From Puffinus mauretanicus (lineage: Eukaryota; Chordata; Aves; Procellariiformes; Procellariidae), in the NCBI GenBank assembly GCA_023333565.1, contig JAJKFH010001563.1, positions 186,001-250,000 on the forward strand: a DNA stretch of 64,000 nucleotides, in the 5' to 3' direction. Position 1 is the stretch's first letter. Each line of letters starts with the position of its first letter. The position numbers and the translations under genes are program-made. Below are positions 1 through 10,197 of this stretch, one piece after another. The notes under the pieces were generated by a model, which worked only from the letters and a program-made list of their open reading frames with translations, was not told the origin of the DNA and made no database searches.

Positions 1-149
1 CCAGCCACATGGCCATCCCTTTGGGTGGCCTTTGCCACCACAGGGGTACCCTACAGGCTCCTATTCAGCTCCTCTGGGTCCACTTCTGCATAGCCCCTGT
101 CTTGCCAGCGATGACCAACATGTCTGGCTGCATGGGATCGCACCGTCCC

Positions 150-285
150 ACCTGTTGGACTTCACAATTTGTCTGTGTTGAACCTCAGGAGGTTACCGTC
201 AGCCCGTTCCTCCAGCCAGTCGAGGTGCCCACTCATCCTCAGTTCCCCACAATTTGGCATCAGCACCAACACACCGTGGGCTGTG
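150..285 (-). repeat. Old CR1-like retroposon fragment, antisense
   Basis: The stretch reading 'gttgaacctcaggaggttac ... gtcagcccgttcctccagcc ... gtcgaggtgcc' resembles a segment found widely in bird genomes and generally assigned to CR1-family retroposons. It is diverged and has no recognisable ends. The assignment rests on memory of the consensus, so another interspersed repeat remains possible. Confidence 0.4.
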
Positions 286-820
286 CTATCTCCCTCAGCC
301 CTGTTTGCAGTCCAGTCCCTGCACATCCCAGCCCTACAGACTTGTTCAGTTGTTTGGGGAGGCCCCCGAGGCAGCTGGATGGGGATGGAGGCTCAGGGGG
401 CTGGGATGTGGGGTCACCCTCAGCCCCTTCTCACCTGTGTGGGGTACGTGGCTTGGCTTGGGAGCAAAGCACGAGGTGGGGAAGCAAAACAGATTGACTC
501 CCTGGTTTCTCTAATGGCTTGGCCACCCGCCAGGGTCCTTCTCTGGGGAACAAACAGGCAAGCCGCAACACCCCACCCACCGAGAGCAGGTAGCGGCAGG
601 CTGCAGGACCGGATAGGAAACAGGAGCCCACAAACTCATCTAGCCATGATGGGGGCCGGGTCTCCGGTATGCCCCCCACCTGGCACCCCGCGCCATGATG
701 GGCAGCTGGGAACAAGACAGGACGCGTCCGTAAAGGGGGGCTCGCAACTTACAGGAATCCCCCACCCTCCCGCTTCTCCATCACCCAGCCCTCGGCCGGC
801 TGGTGGGCTGCCTGCCAGGC
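286..820. other. CCL21 5' flank, no gene seen
   Basis: No exon-like reading frame with splice sites is recognisable here. A kappaB-like decamer, AGGAATCCCC, lies at 753-762, about 90 bp ahead of the TATA element of CCL21. It could be a RelB/NF-kappaB site, but a single decamer match is weak evidence. Confidence 0.3.
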
Positions 821-825
821 TCATT

Positions 826-858
826 GAAAATGAAAGCAAAGCATCTGGAGATAAATAG
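826..858 (+). promoter_or_regulatory. CCL21 core promoter: ISRE-like site plus TATA element
   Basis: GAAAATGAAA at 826-835 fits the ISRE/IRF core GAAANNGAAA. ATAAATAG at 851-858 is a TATA-type element 84 bp ahead of the CCL21 start codon, putting the transcription start near 880. The same two elements, 26 rather than 25 bp apart, precede CCL19 (10056-10089), which supports both being real promoter parts. Confidence 0.6.
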
Positions 859-934
859 GAGCAGTCTCGGCACAAGGCAGCAGCGTGTGTCCTGCTCCCC
901 AGCCTTGCCCAGCTCAGCATCCACGACACTCGCC

Positions 935-1997
935 ATGGCTCTGCGCCTCCTCCTGCCGCTGCTCCTGCTGGCTGCTACCCTCCTCATCGCCCAGGCTCAA
1001 GGTGAGGGGTGCGAAGCCCTCCTGCCCGCCTGTGGGTGGGATGGGGCAGGGGATGGGTGCTCGGCGGGATCTGTGCAGGGTGCTGGGTAGTGGGGTCGCG
1101 GTGCACCGTGGATGTTTGTGGTGCATTTGGGTGCGTGCATGGCTGGGGGTGTGGAGCTTGCAGTGCAGTTGTGCGGGGGGGTGGGGGTGTGCATGCCTGG
1201 TGGGTGTGCGGCGCTGGCTCACAGTGTTTGCTTGGCTTGGGAGCATGTGTGTGTGTGCACGTGGCTGGTGGGGCAGCAGAACTCCATGTTGAATGGTGCA
1301 GGCAGGAGAACGAGGTTCAGTCCCTTTTTCAAAGACCCCACCTCTGCCTCAGTTTTCCCTCCACTGGTAGTGAAATTGGTGTCACATATCCCTGGGGCAG
1401 GGTCCGACCTGTAACTAGGTGCTGGGGTTGAGAGCTCCCACCCTCATGTGCTGCCCCAACATCTTTCCCACGAATGACACCAAGCAAGCCCTGTGCCTTC
1501 AGCCAGCCGTGCTGTGCTCCCCCGGGGCTGGGAAGGTGCCCTGGCTCGGTGAGGGTCCAAAATCCCACGTGCCTCCCTTACCCCCAGGCATTGGCAGCTC
1601 AGCCTCGGACTGCTGCCTGAAGAACAGCCGGAAAGCCATCCCCAGCAGCTGGGTCAAGTCCTACAGCCTCCAGGGACCCGAGTCGGGATGCATGCTGCGT
1701 GCTGTCGTGTGAGTACCCCGCTGTGGTTGGGACCACCTGGAGCAGTCTGGCTCCAGCCAAGTCCTCCCTCCCCCTGTCCTCCCCCCTGCCCACCCCCCAG
1801 CAAACCTTTCTGCCTGCTCCCCCAGGTTTACTACCAAGAGGAATAAGAAAATCTGCGCCTCTCCCACCGATCCCGCCGTCCAGAAGCTGATGCAGAACCT
1901 GGACAAGAAGGTGAAGAACGACAAGAAGGACAAGAAGAAGGAACATTCCCCGCGTCCTGGGGGCAGACCCAAGCGGCAGAAACGGCAGCGGGTCTAA
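935..1997 (+). CDS. CCL21: C-C motif chemokine 21 (CCR7 ligand), 3 coding exons
   Basis: Secreted homeostatic chemokine; in known vertebrates CCL21 binds CCR7 and directs naive T cells and dendritic cells into lymphoid tissue. Coding exons are 935-1001, 1588-1708 and 1826-1997, each with GT/AG borders and compatible phase, giving 119 residues. Residues 1-22 form a leucine-rich signal peptide ending AQAQ. The CC motif follows as DCCLKNSRKAIP, the third cysteine is in ESGCML and the fourth in KKICASP. After the chemokine core the C-terminus is very rich in Lys and Arg (about residues 85-119), as expected for glycosaminoglycan binding. Mammalian CCL21 has six cysteines, but this tail has none, so only the standard four are present. 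The stop is followed closely by a donor-like GGTAGGTG, so the last exon is untranslated. Assignment over CCL19 rests on the long basic tail and the order with CCL19 and IL11RA. Confidence 0.9.
1100..1265. repeat. GT-rich low-complexity tract in CCL21 intron 1
   Basis: Intron 1 carries a G- and GT-rich stretch with scattered GTGTG and TGTGTGTGTG runs. It is not a clean microsatellite. It has no coding features. Confidence 0.5.
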
Positions 1998-2350
1998 GTC
2001 AGGCCTGAAGAGGTAGGTGGGGGAGAGCGGGGGGCAGCAGGGTGATGGGGTGAGGGTGCTGCCCCCCATCCCAGATCCTTCCCTATGGGAGGGCAGGCGT
2101 CCAGCTCCCAGGGCCAAACCTGGGAGGGCTACCACAGCTGTGGCTGGAGCGTGGAGGCGCTTGGGGCACAGCTCCCTCCTGGTCTGTGCTTGCCTTAAAA
2201 TCAGATTTCTTTCTGGAGCTGCTGGGGCAAGGCAATGCTTAGGGATGGGCAAGGCGCGTCATGCAAGGCAACGGCTCCCCGGCTGGGATGGGCTCTCTTG
2301 CTGAGACCCTCTCCGCCTCACCGCTCCTTCCTTGTCTTCCTCTCCCCTAG

Positions 2351-2830
2351 GACGGATGCCTTCCCCACCGATGACCGACCTACCGCCCGGCAATGGACAT
2401 CCACAGACCGCCCACCTGCCCGCCGGCCCCGGGGCGAGGACGGGGGTGGCCGAGGGGGCTGCTCTCTGCTCCGCAGCCCCCTCGGTTCTGCCATGCCTGC
2501 CGCAGAGATCCCCCCAGCCGGGACCCCCTGCACCGGTTGGGTGCTCTCCGCGGAGCTGAGCCATGGCCCCGAGGGGGAAGTGGGCAGCCTTCCCACCAGA
2601 GGGGATTTCTGTAGCCTGGCAGGATGGCAGCTTTTCCTATGAGTTTTTTTTGGGGTTTTATACATTTGTATTTATATTTAAAGACTGTGCTTTCATTCAG
2701 TCTTCCTGGAGGGCTCTACTTCTGGCTCCCTGTGCTTCACAGAGTACCCTTTATGCTGCAGGCTGGCTTTTCTGGAAGATTGCTCTTATTTTTCTACCAA
2801 ATAAACGACAGCTGTGTTTCATTTCCCTCT
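2351..2830 (+). terminator. CCL21 untranslated last exon and poly(A) signal
   Basis: A pyrimidine-rich acceptor ending CTAG at 2349-2350 opens a stretch that runs to AATAAA at 2800-2805, with cleavage expected about 15-25 bp later. It contains no conserved coding frame continuing CCL21, whose stop is at 1997. A 3' UTR split from the coding exons is inferred from the donor-like GTAGGTG just after the stop. An unspliced longer 3' UTR is the alternative. Confidence 0.6.
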
Positions 2831-5800
2831 CACCTGTTTGCTCCTTTTTGGCTTGCAGGGCTGTGGGGTGCTAGGCAGGTCCCATGTCCCTGTGGTCCTG
2901 CCCTGGCTGCTTGCTGAGCGCTTCCTCGCAGGGCAATTAATAGCTGCTGAGATGGAGAGTTTGGGGACAGAGGGGCTGACAGTGTGGCTCTATGTCTGGG
3001 CTGCTCTAGGCTTTCCCTTCGCATGCTGTTGCAGTGTAGTTTGGAGAAATATAGCCAGGATTTGTCCCTTTATTTTTTTTTTTTTTTAGGTAAAAAATTG
3101 CAATGAAATCAGAACAAGTTCATTTTAGTGGAATTTTACCCTTTCATCTCCCTTGGTTTTGCTGTTGTCAGAGATTCAGACATTATTAAGCCAAATGCTT
3201 AGCTTTCTGAAAAAAAGAGAAACTTTCTTCCCAAGTCTGAAAAGCCCACATGGTGAAAACGGCACATGAGGCTGTGCAGGTGGGGGAATGGAAGACTTTG
3301 CAAAATTCATCGCAGTCACGCTCCAGCCTTTTGAGAGCAGCTCTATCCCAAACCTTCAGTAAAAAGAGAAGTCAATAACCCAAGGACACCGTAAGTTGAG
3401 ACTGCAAGTAGAGGGGGGACAGATCCCTAGGACAGGGCTGGCAGGGAAAATAGCATCTCCCTGTGCTTGCAAACCCCCTCCAGCATGCCGAGAAGGAGCA
3501 ACTTGAAGGGCTGTACTGCAGCCTCAGTGCTATCTGCTTGCAGAGACTTCAGACGTGGACTTTGGTCAGTAAAGGTCTATTAAGTCATATAATTGCAATA
3601 ACAGGATTTGCGGGGCTTAACAGTATCAGCAAAGGCTGTGTTTGGCTGGAGTAAAGCTTGTAGCTGAGTGTTTCTATCAAGCACGTTTATCTGGCTTGAT
3701 TGCTTTATTAGGCAGGCGTTTAGGTCTATTATTTTAAGGCTGTGTAAAGAAACTGTGAAGTCCAAGATACCGGCCCTAAGTACGGGACGGGTGCTGAGCT
3801 GGCTCCGTGCTGCCCTCTCCTCCACGTGGGAGCACTCAGCCGTCTGCCAGACTGGCTTTTGGACACGATGCAAAGCAATAAAATATATCCTTTACAACCA
3901 AACTCACTCGTTCTGTCTGTTATGATGGGCTTTGGTGGGGTGGGAAGGGCTGCATGGCAGGCTGCTCTCCTGCCCCACACACCATCACCCCTGAGGTCCT
4001 GGCTTTTGCAGCCCCCCTGGGCGCTGAGTCCTTGGGGTGCAGGGGCTGGGAGCTGCTGGCAAAGGGGAGGGGGACCGTGCAAGTCCCCTCTTTTGCAGCT
4101 GTGTTGCCCAGCAAGGTGAAGCCATCCTGTTTGCTCAGCTGTCCCCACCGTGAGGTCCCAAGATGCCAGCAAACACGGGGGCACAAAATGGTTTTGTACC
4201 CGGTGTCTTTTGCTCTTGTCCGAGCCTGTCCCTCTGACTCTGAGCCGCCCTGGACAAGCACTGCTTGTTCAAAGCAGGGGCTCTGTGCTCCCCGCTGCTT
4301 TGGGAAAACAGCATTAAACCAAGTTATTAATGAGGCTGTGCTCTGGCCTTGGCTTTGCTGGGAGCCTGGGAACTGACACCCACACACTGGGAGTCAGCCG
4401 GGGCTGCCGTGGGAGGGCTGGAGGCAACCCTGTGTTTGCTGGAGATGCACTGCATCCAGCGCTGCGAGGCTGGCCCTGCCTTCTGCGGGACTCCTTGTTG
4501 TGCTGATCGTGGTGTCAGGGGATTGTGAAATGATTGCAAAAACCCCCTAGAAATGAGGTCCAGCCGAATACGTCTGCAACCACAAACAGCAGAGCACGAG
4601 CAGATGGCAAGAGCGAGCCAGCACGTGAACTGTATCCTGGTGTCTCCATGGCTGCAAATGTAAACACTGCATTTACAATGTAGGTGAGCCTTAGGCTAAG
4701 ACAGGTTAAAAAAGGTGCCCATGGAGGTGCTCTAATTAACCCTAAAATTTACCCTAAAAGCAGGGTTTGTGGAAGAGCGCCGGAGGCACAGATACCTGCT
4801 CAGGAAGGCAGGCATGAGCAGGGACACGCATGCACAAATGCAGCCCCACATGTGTCACGTGCCTGCACACTCATGAATGTTTGCAGACTACTTGCATCTT
4901 TCCTGCAAAATTCTGCTTTTAAGGAAGAGAAGGTGTCAGGGTTAGTGGGAGCCTCTTGCTGGCGAGGCAGGTGGCCTCAGTGCTGCCATGGTGAGATGGC
5001 ACCAGGGAAACACCTCTGAGGAGATTCCCTCTGAGAGGCTGAAGGGAGAAGTGATGGGCTGGGATCTGCAGTGCGTAGCAGGGGCCAAACCCCCTTCCCT
5101 ACAGGGGAGTTGAATCCACGGACCCCAGCTGAGCCAAGCGATGTGAAGAAGATGCTCTATGACGATGCGGCAGTGAAGCAGCAGAGGAGGATTCACACAG
5201 TCGTACCCCACGGCAGGGCAAACCCTCTGCTTTGCCCCACGTGCACAGACAGGGCTGGGTCGGTGCAGCATGTGCCGGGGCAGTGGGTGTGCAAGGGCTG
5301 TACAAGCCACCCCTCCGACATTTTGCAGGGAAGGCAAGAAAACTGCACCCGTGTCAAGCAGCACAAAAAGTTAGTAGAGCTCGGCCACCCTGGAGCAGAA
5401 AGGCTTCGGTGACAGCAGAAAGTAGCCAGGCAAGACAGAAAGCATAGAGTGCAGCCAAAAAAAGGGAAGTCTTGAACCTGGGCCAAATGATTAGCTGAAG
5501 TCGTTAGCTGGTGCAGATGGTGCTCCAGGCTTGTGCCGGCAGTGGAGCGTGCTGGGCTGCAACGCCGGGCTGAGCTCCAGCGAGGCTCACCTGGAGACAT
5601 CTGCACTGGGTCTGTCCGTCTGCCCTGTGCCATTCTGGAGAAGCAGGAGGCGGCTATGCTGCAGCAGCCCCATGGGTGCCAAGGGCTGTTTCTGGGGCTA
5701 TGTGGGTGCTAGAGGGGCTGTGGTTTCCAACTGAAGCTTCAAGGTGGTTTTTGGTGCTCTCTCCACCAACACTGCCCTCCTGGGGTCTGCCACAGTCTTG

Positions 5801-8800
5801 AGAGCAGAGAGGAGGTGGAGAAGTGGCTGGTGGGCAATAGGGACTCCCACCCTTCCTGCCCCAAGGTATTTCCCAGTCCCAGCCATCCCTTGGCGCCCAT
5901 CCTCTCCTAGAGCTCCCCAGCCCAGAGCCTCCTCTCAACCCTTTCTTCACCTACATGTATCTCCCAAGCGCCCTCCTTCCCCCATTCTCCATTTTGCTGT
6001 CTGAAGCCCCTTGGCTTTGGTGTGTCCTCGTGCTGACAGTCCTCCTTCCACTTGCCCAGACCCCCACGTCCCTCTACTTGCCTCCCATCCCACTGGGGAT
6101 TGCAGACCTGCCTCTGTCTGCAAGTCTCCACGGAGTGGTGGAAGAGCATCTGTTCTCCTCTGAGGATGTCCTGCAGCAGGGCCACCATGAGCCGTGTCCA
6201 GACCAAGAACCCCACAGCCTCCTCTGCCCGGTGTCAGTCTTAAGAGCCAACAGAGCAGTGAAAGAGAGCAGCCTTCAGGGATTTTGCTCACCATCTCTCC
6301 ACAGGTGAGTTGCCTCACTGGGCATCCTTCCTGCCAAGCCACATGGGAGATGACAAGGAAATTGCTGACGGGCTGCTTTTTGCCCAGGTCTCTGAGCTGT
6401 TCTCCAGCCATCCCCTTCTGAAACCCCTGAAGAGGCTGCAGAGAGGAAGACAGGCAGAGTGACGGCAGGGAGCCAGGGCATCCCACCCGGCCGCTGCCAT
6501 CTCAGTGCCATCACAGGATGTCCAAGGACATTTGCAGGAAGCACCCAGCTGAGAGACTGCGCAGCCCAAAGATGATGCTGAGGGCCATGTGCATTGCAGG
6601 AACCCCAGGAGATGGGTGCTCACCTGGGTGGAGTTGAATGGGACCAGCTGAAGGGTCTTGGCTCTGCTGACCATCACCTACAGTGACTTCAACGTCAATG
6701 CCACTGAAGGCAATAAGCGTTAGGGAGAGATGGGCTCTAACAGAGCAGGAATTGGCACCACTTAGCCAGACCCTCAGGACCATCTTTACTCTCTCTGAGC
6801 AAAGTCATGGTTTGCTTTTTTCTTCTCCTTAATTCCATTTAAATAGATTGACTGGGTTCCCTCAGCTAGAGGAGATCCAATGGGGCCCCGAGCGCCGTGG
6901 CCTGGTGGTGGCCCCAGTCCCCATGCCGCACTGGGACTGGGGCTGCAATGGGAGCTGTGCGGGAGGCTCCTTTGTGCCAGGAGATGCAAGGGAAATTGAA
7001 ACAGCTGCAATGTCTGCCCAGTATTTCCCAATGAGGTGAATGTAGCCAGGCCAGATCCTGCCCCAGGGACTAGCTGTGCCTGGAATTTGCTGAAATTCCC
7101 CCTTTGCCCTTTCCAGCTCCGTAGCTTGGAGGTGGAAAGCCGAGCACCGCAAGGCACTCCGGGGAGCATGCCGGAGCCCACAAGCCCAGCGGGGAGCCCG
7201 CTGCCCTGGGGGCTCACGCAGCTGGCAGGTCTCTGGGAGAGTAACAGCGTGGCTGCTGCTCCCTGAGGAGAGCCCAGGGATGGAGGTGATGCTCACATGG
7301 CCCATTTACATTTTGATGGGTTGGATTTCCCATGGGGATCACCCCCCCATGCACGGTTTCAACTTTAATTAACAACTGTGTTATTGAGGCTTCTGCAGGG
7401 GTGAGCGCTCAGGGATGCTTCGCACTGCTGGGCTGGAGCTCCAGCGCTCCCAAATTGCTCTGGATGAGGCTTAAATGGGTCAGCAGACACGATGCTCTCT
7501 CCTCTTCCCAAATCGCACTGGATCCCCTTCCCATTCCCTGCCTGCATGTGCTTCTGAAGAGCCTGGACCCTGAAACATCCCCTCTTCCCCATCTGTGCCG
7601 TCTCTTCTGGTCCCCAAGGCTCAGCCCTGTGAGGGGGGTGGGGTGACCTCCCTGCATGCCACAAGGATGCACTTCAGAGATGACCACTCTCTTCTTAGAA
7701 ATCCCACTGACCCCAGTGGAGGGGGGGAGAACCCGTCACCTTCCCCTTTCACAACAAGAGCGGAAAGCCCCTTTCCTCACCCTCCGGTACCCCTCCTGGG
7801 GAGCAGAGGCGACTGGAGCAGCGGTACTTTCACCCACTTGGCACCCAGACAGCTGCTGGGAGGAGGCAGAGACTCTCTTTCCTGCCCACGTGTCAGCAGG
7901 GACTGCGGGCAGCACGAGAGCAGGGGTTCCTCTGCAGCCAGAGGCGGTTAAGGGGTTTACCCCCAGAAGGATGTATTCCCTACACTGGACACACTGCTTT
8001 TGGTGCACAACCAGCCGGGAGCCAGCTGCGGGTGGAAGCCCCTCATGCCAGGGAAGCGGCAGGGGACCCCCCCGCGCTTGCTGCGGCAACCAGTCCCATC
8101 CCATGGGACCCCCAGCACCCCCCCAGCAGCCCTTGCCAGTCCTCGAGCATGGTAGCTGCCAAACCCACCGAACATGCAAGGAGGTGAGGGTTTGCCGTCA
8201 GGCAGCATCCCCAGCATCCCTCACCAGTGGGTCAGAGCTCTGCTTTTGGGGCCCCATCTTCGCAGGGGGATTCGCGCTGTCAGTCCAGCCCCCAGGGAGG
8301 ACCCAGCTTTGGGTTAGGAGCAGCTGTACCTGGAGGTCTGGCCACCAGCATCAGCAGGGAGGAGCCACTGCCCTCCCTGCTGTGGCATCTCTTTGGCAGT
8401 GCCCCAGGGAGATCAAGTGGAGACCAGATCCCAGAGTCAGCTGCACCCCCAAAACCTGCAGAGAGGCCGGGGCTGATGACTGACACTAATCCTCTGCCAC
8501 CTAAATTCCCCTTCCGCCAGCCAAGATTTCTCTCCAATAGCTTGTGAGTGCTAGAAGAAGGCAGGTGCTGATGGAAGTTAAGCTAGCACATCCTGTTTGT
8601 GCCGCTTATCCTGCCCACCTGCCCATGCCTAAACCCTTTGGCACAGCGCCGGCTTGCCAGGGCACAGGAGCAGCCGGAGGCGATGCTCTTCTGATGGAGG
8701 AGACAACCCCATGCACGAGGCTGGTGCCAATGCCAGTGCAGGGATGGAGCACCTTGGCCAGTAGTAGTATGGCTGGATCTCCTCTTGCTTCTTACTGTGG

Positions 8801-10050
8801 AGTGGGGAAGGGGCAGAGCTTGCTATCTCCTACTGCTGAGAGGAGCACAGGGTCCCACTGAGGTCCCTGGGTCCCAGCCCTGTGTCTTGTCCCCAGGTAG
8901 ATATTTGTCCCTGTGGAATGGCTGTGCAGCGCTCTCCAGTGAGGTGCCAGGACAGGCCGAAGCTGGAGCCAGGGAGAGGGTGGAGGGATGCTAATTGTGC
9001 TCCAGGATTTGTTCATCCCTGGGGGGAAATATTTTTCCTACTATCAGTGAGAATTTCCCTGGGTGCAACTGGTGCTGTTGCCTCTCATCCTGTCCCCGGG
9101 CCCCTCCAAGAGGAGCCTGGCTCTGGCATCTCTCCAAACCCCTATAAGGCAGCTGCTGACAGCAGTGAGACCCCCTTCACCATTCCTTGCCTGGGCTGCA
9201 CAACCCCGCTGCTCTCAGCATCCCACACGGTACGTATCAGGCTGGTTAGGGGACATCACTGCAGGTGGCACTGGCATGGTGGTGAGTCACCATCCCAAGG
9301 AGAAACAGCCCCCGTCCCTCTGCTCCTGTGAAAGTTTGCAGCGGGAGCGCTCGTCTTCACTCCCTGCAATGCCCACGCAACCGGTGAGCTGCTGGCACCC
9401 CGCGCCGTGCACACAGCCTCTGTGGGGGATTTCTGCTCTTGTGCTGAGAAAACCTGTTTCCAGGAAGCTCTGTAGCTGCCTTTGGCCATGAGCCCATTTG
9501 CTGGGACACCTGGAAACCAGGTTGTCTTTTGGCATGTGAGATCGCGGCCCTGGAATGAAGCATGCTGGCTGGGCTCTCCTCCATCCACCAGCTCCACACA
9601 GGCAATGGGGAGGGTAGGGGGAGCCAGCCATGCTCCTGTGACCAGATGGGGGGAGCCAAGCATTGCCCCAGTACCGGTATATACCCCAAAAAATGGGGTT
9701 GAGGCAAGTTCTCCCCCCAGCATCTGTGGGTTTAGCCTATGCGATATCTAATGGAACATCCCAAAGATGTCTTGGAGGAGGGACAGGGAAATGTATGGGA
9801 TGAGACCACCCATGTGCTTGCCCAGGGCCCCGGGGTGTTTTCGCAGGGTGAAGGGACCCTGGAGCTGCTCTGGCCCTGACCAGCAGCCCCTGCGGTCTGG
9901 GTGCTGGCAGCGGAGAGGGCAGGAGGGTGTTTGGCTCTGGGACCACAGAGCAGCTGGCTGCAAGGAAAGCAGCCGGGATATTCGGGAACTGCTCAAAGAT
10001 TAAAATCCAGCCTGTGGCAAGACTTGTTGCAACTTCCCACCCTTCTTCTC
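2831..10050. other. CCL21-CCL19 intergenic interval
   Basis: No exon set was recognised on either strand. Isolated signals: an AATAAA at 3877-3882 (plus strand) with no gene attached, and a short inverted repeat TGTAAA/TTTACA near 4660-4680. The AT-rich part at 3000-3950 contrasts with the GC-rich remainder and could hold conserved noncoding elements, but that needs alignment to show. A kappaB-like GGGATATTCG at 9975-9984 lies just ahead of the CCL19 promoter. Confidence 0.5.
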
Positions 10051-10055
10051 CAAAA

Positions 10056-10089
10056 GAAAGTGAAAGCCACGGGCTGGAAGGATAAATAG
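10056..10089 (+). promoter_or_regulatory. CCL19 core promoter: ISRE-like site plus TATA element
   Basis: GAAAGTGAAA at 10056-10065 fits the ISRE/IRF core and ATAAATAG at 10082-10089 is the TATA-type element, 116 bp before the start codon. The layout matches the CCL21 promoter: GAAANTGAAAGC, then CTGGA, then GATAAATAGG and CAG. Human CCL19 is known to be induced through NF-kappaB and IRF factors, so an ISRE here is plausible. Factor binding itself is inference. Confidence 0.65.
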
Positions 10090-10197
10090 GCAGTGTGGAG
10101 CACCAGCAGCAGAGCGCAGGGAAGCCGTGCAGACCTCACCTCTCCTGCCTGGAGCACCGTTGCCTCCAGCCCATCCTCTGCCAGTCTCAGCAGCAAA

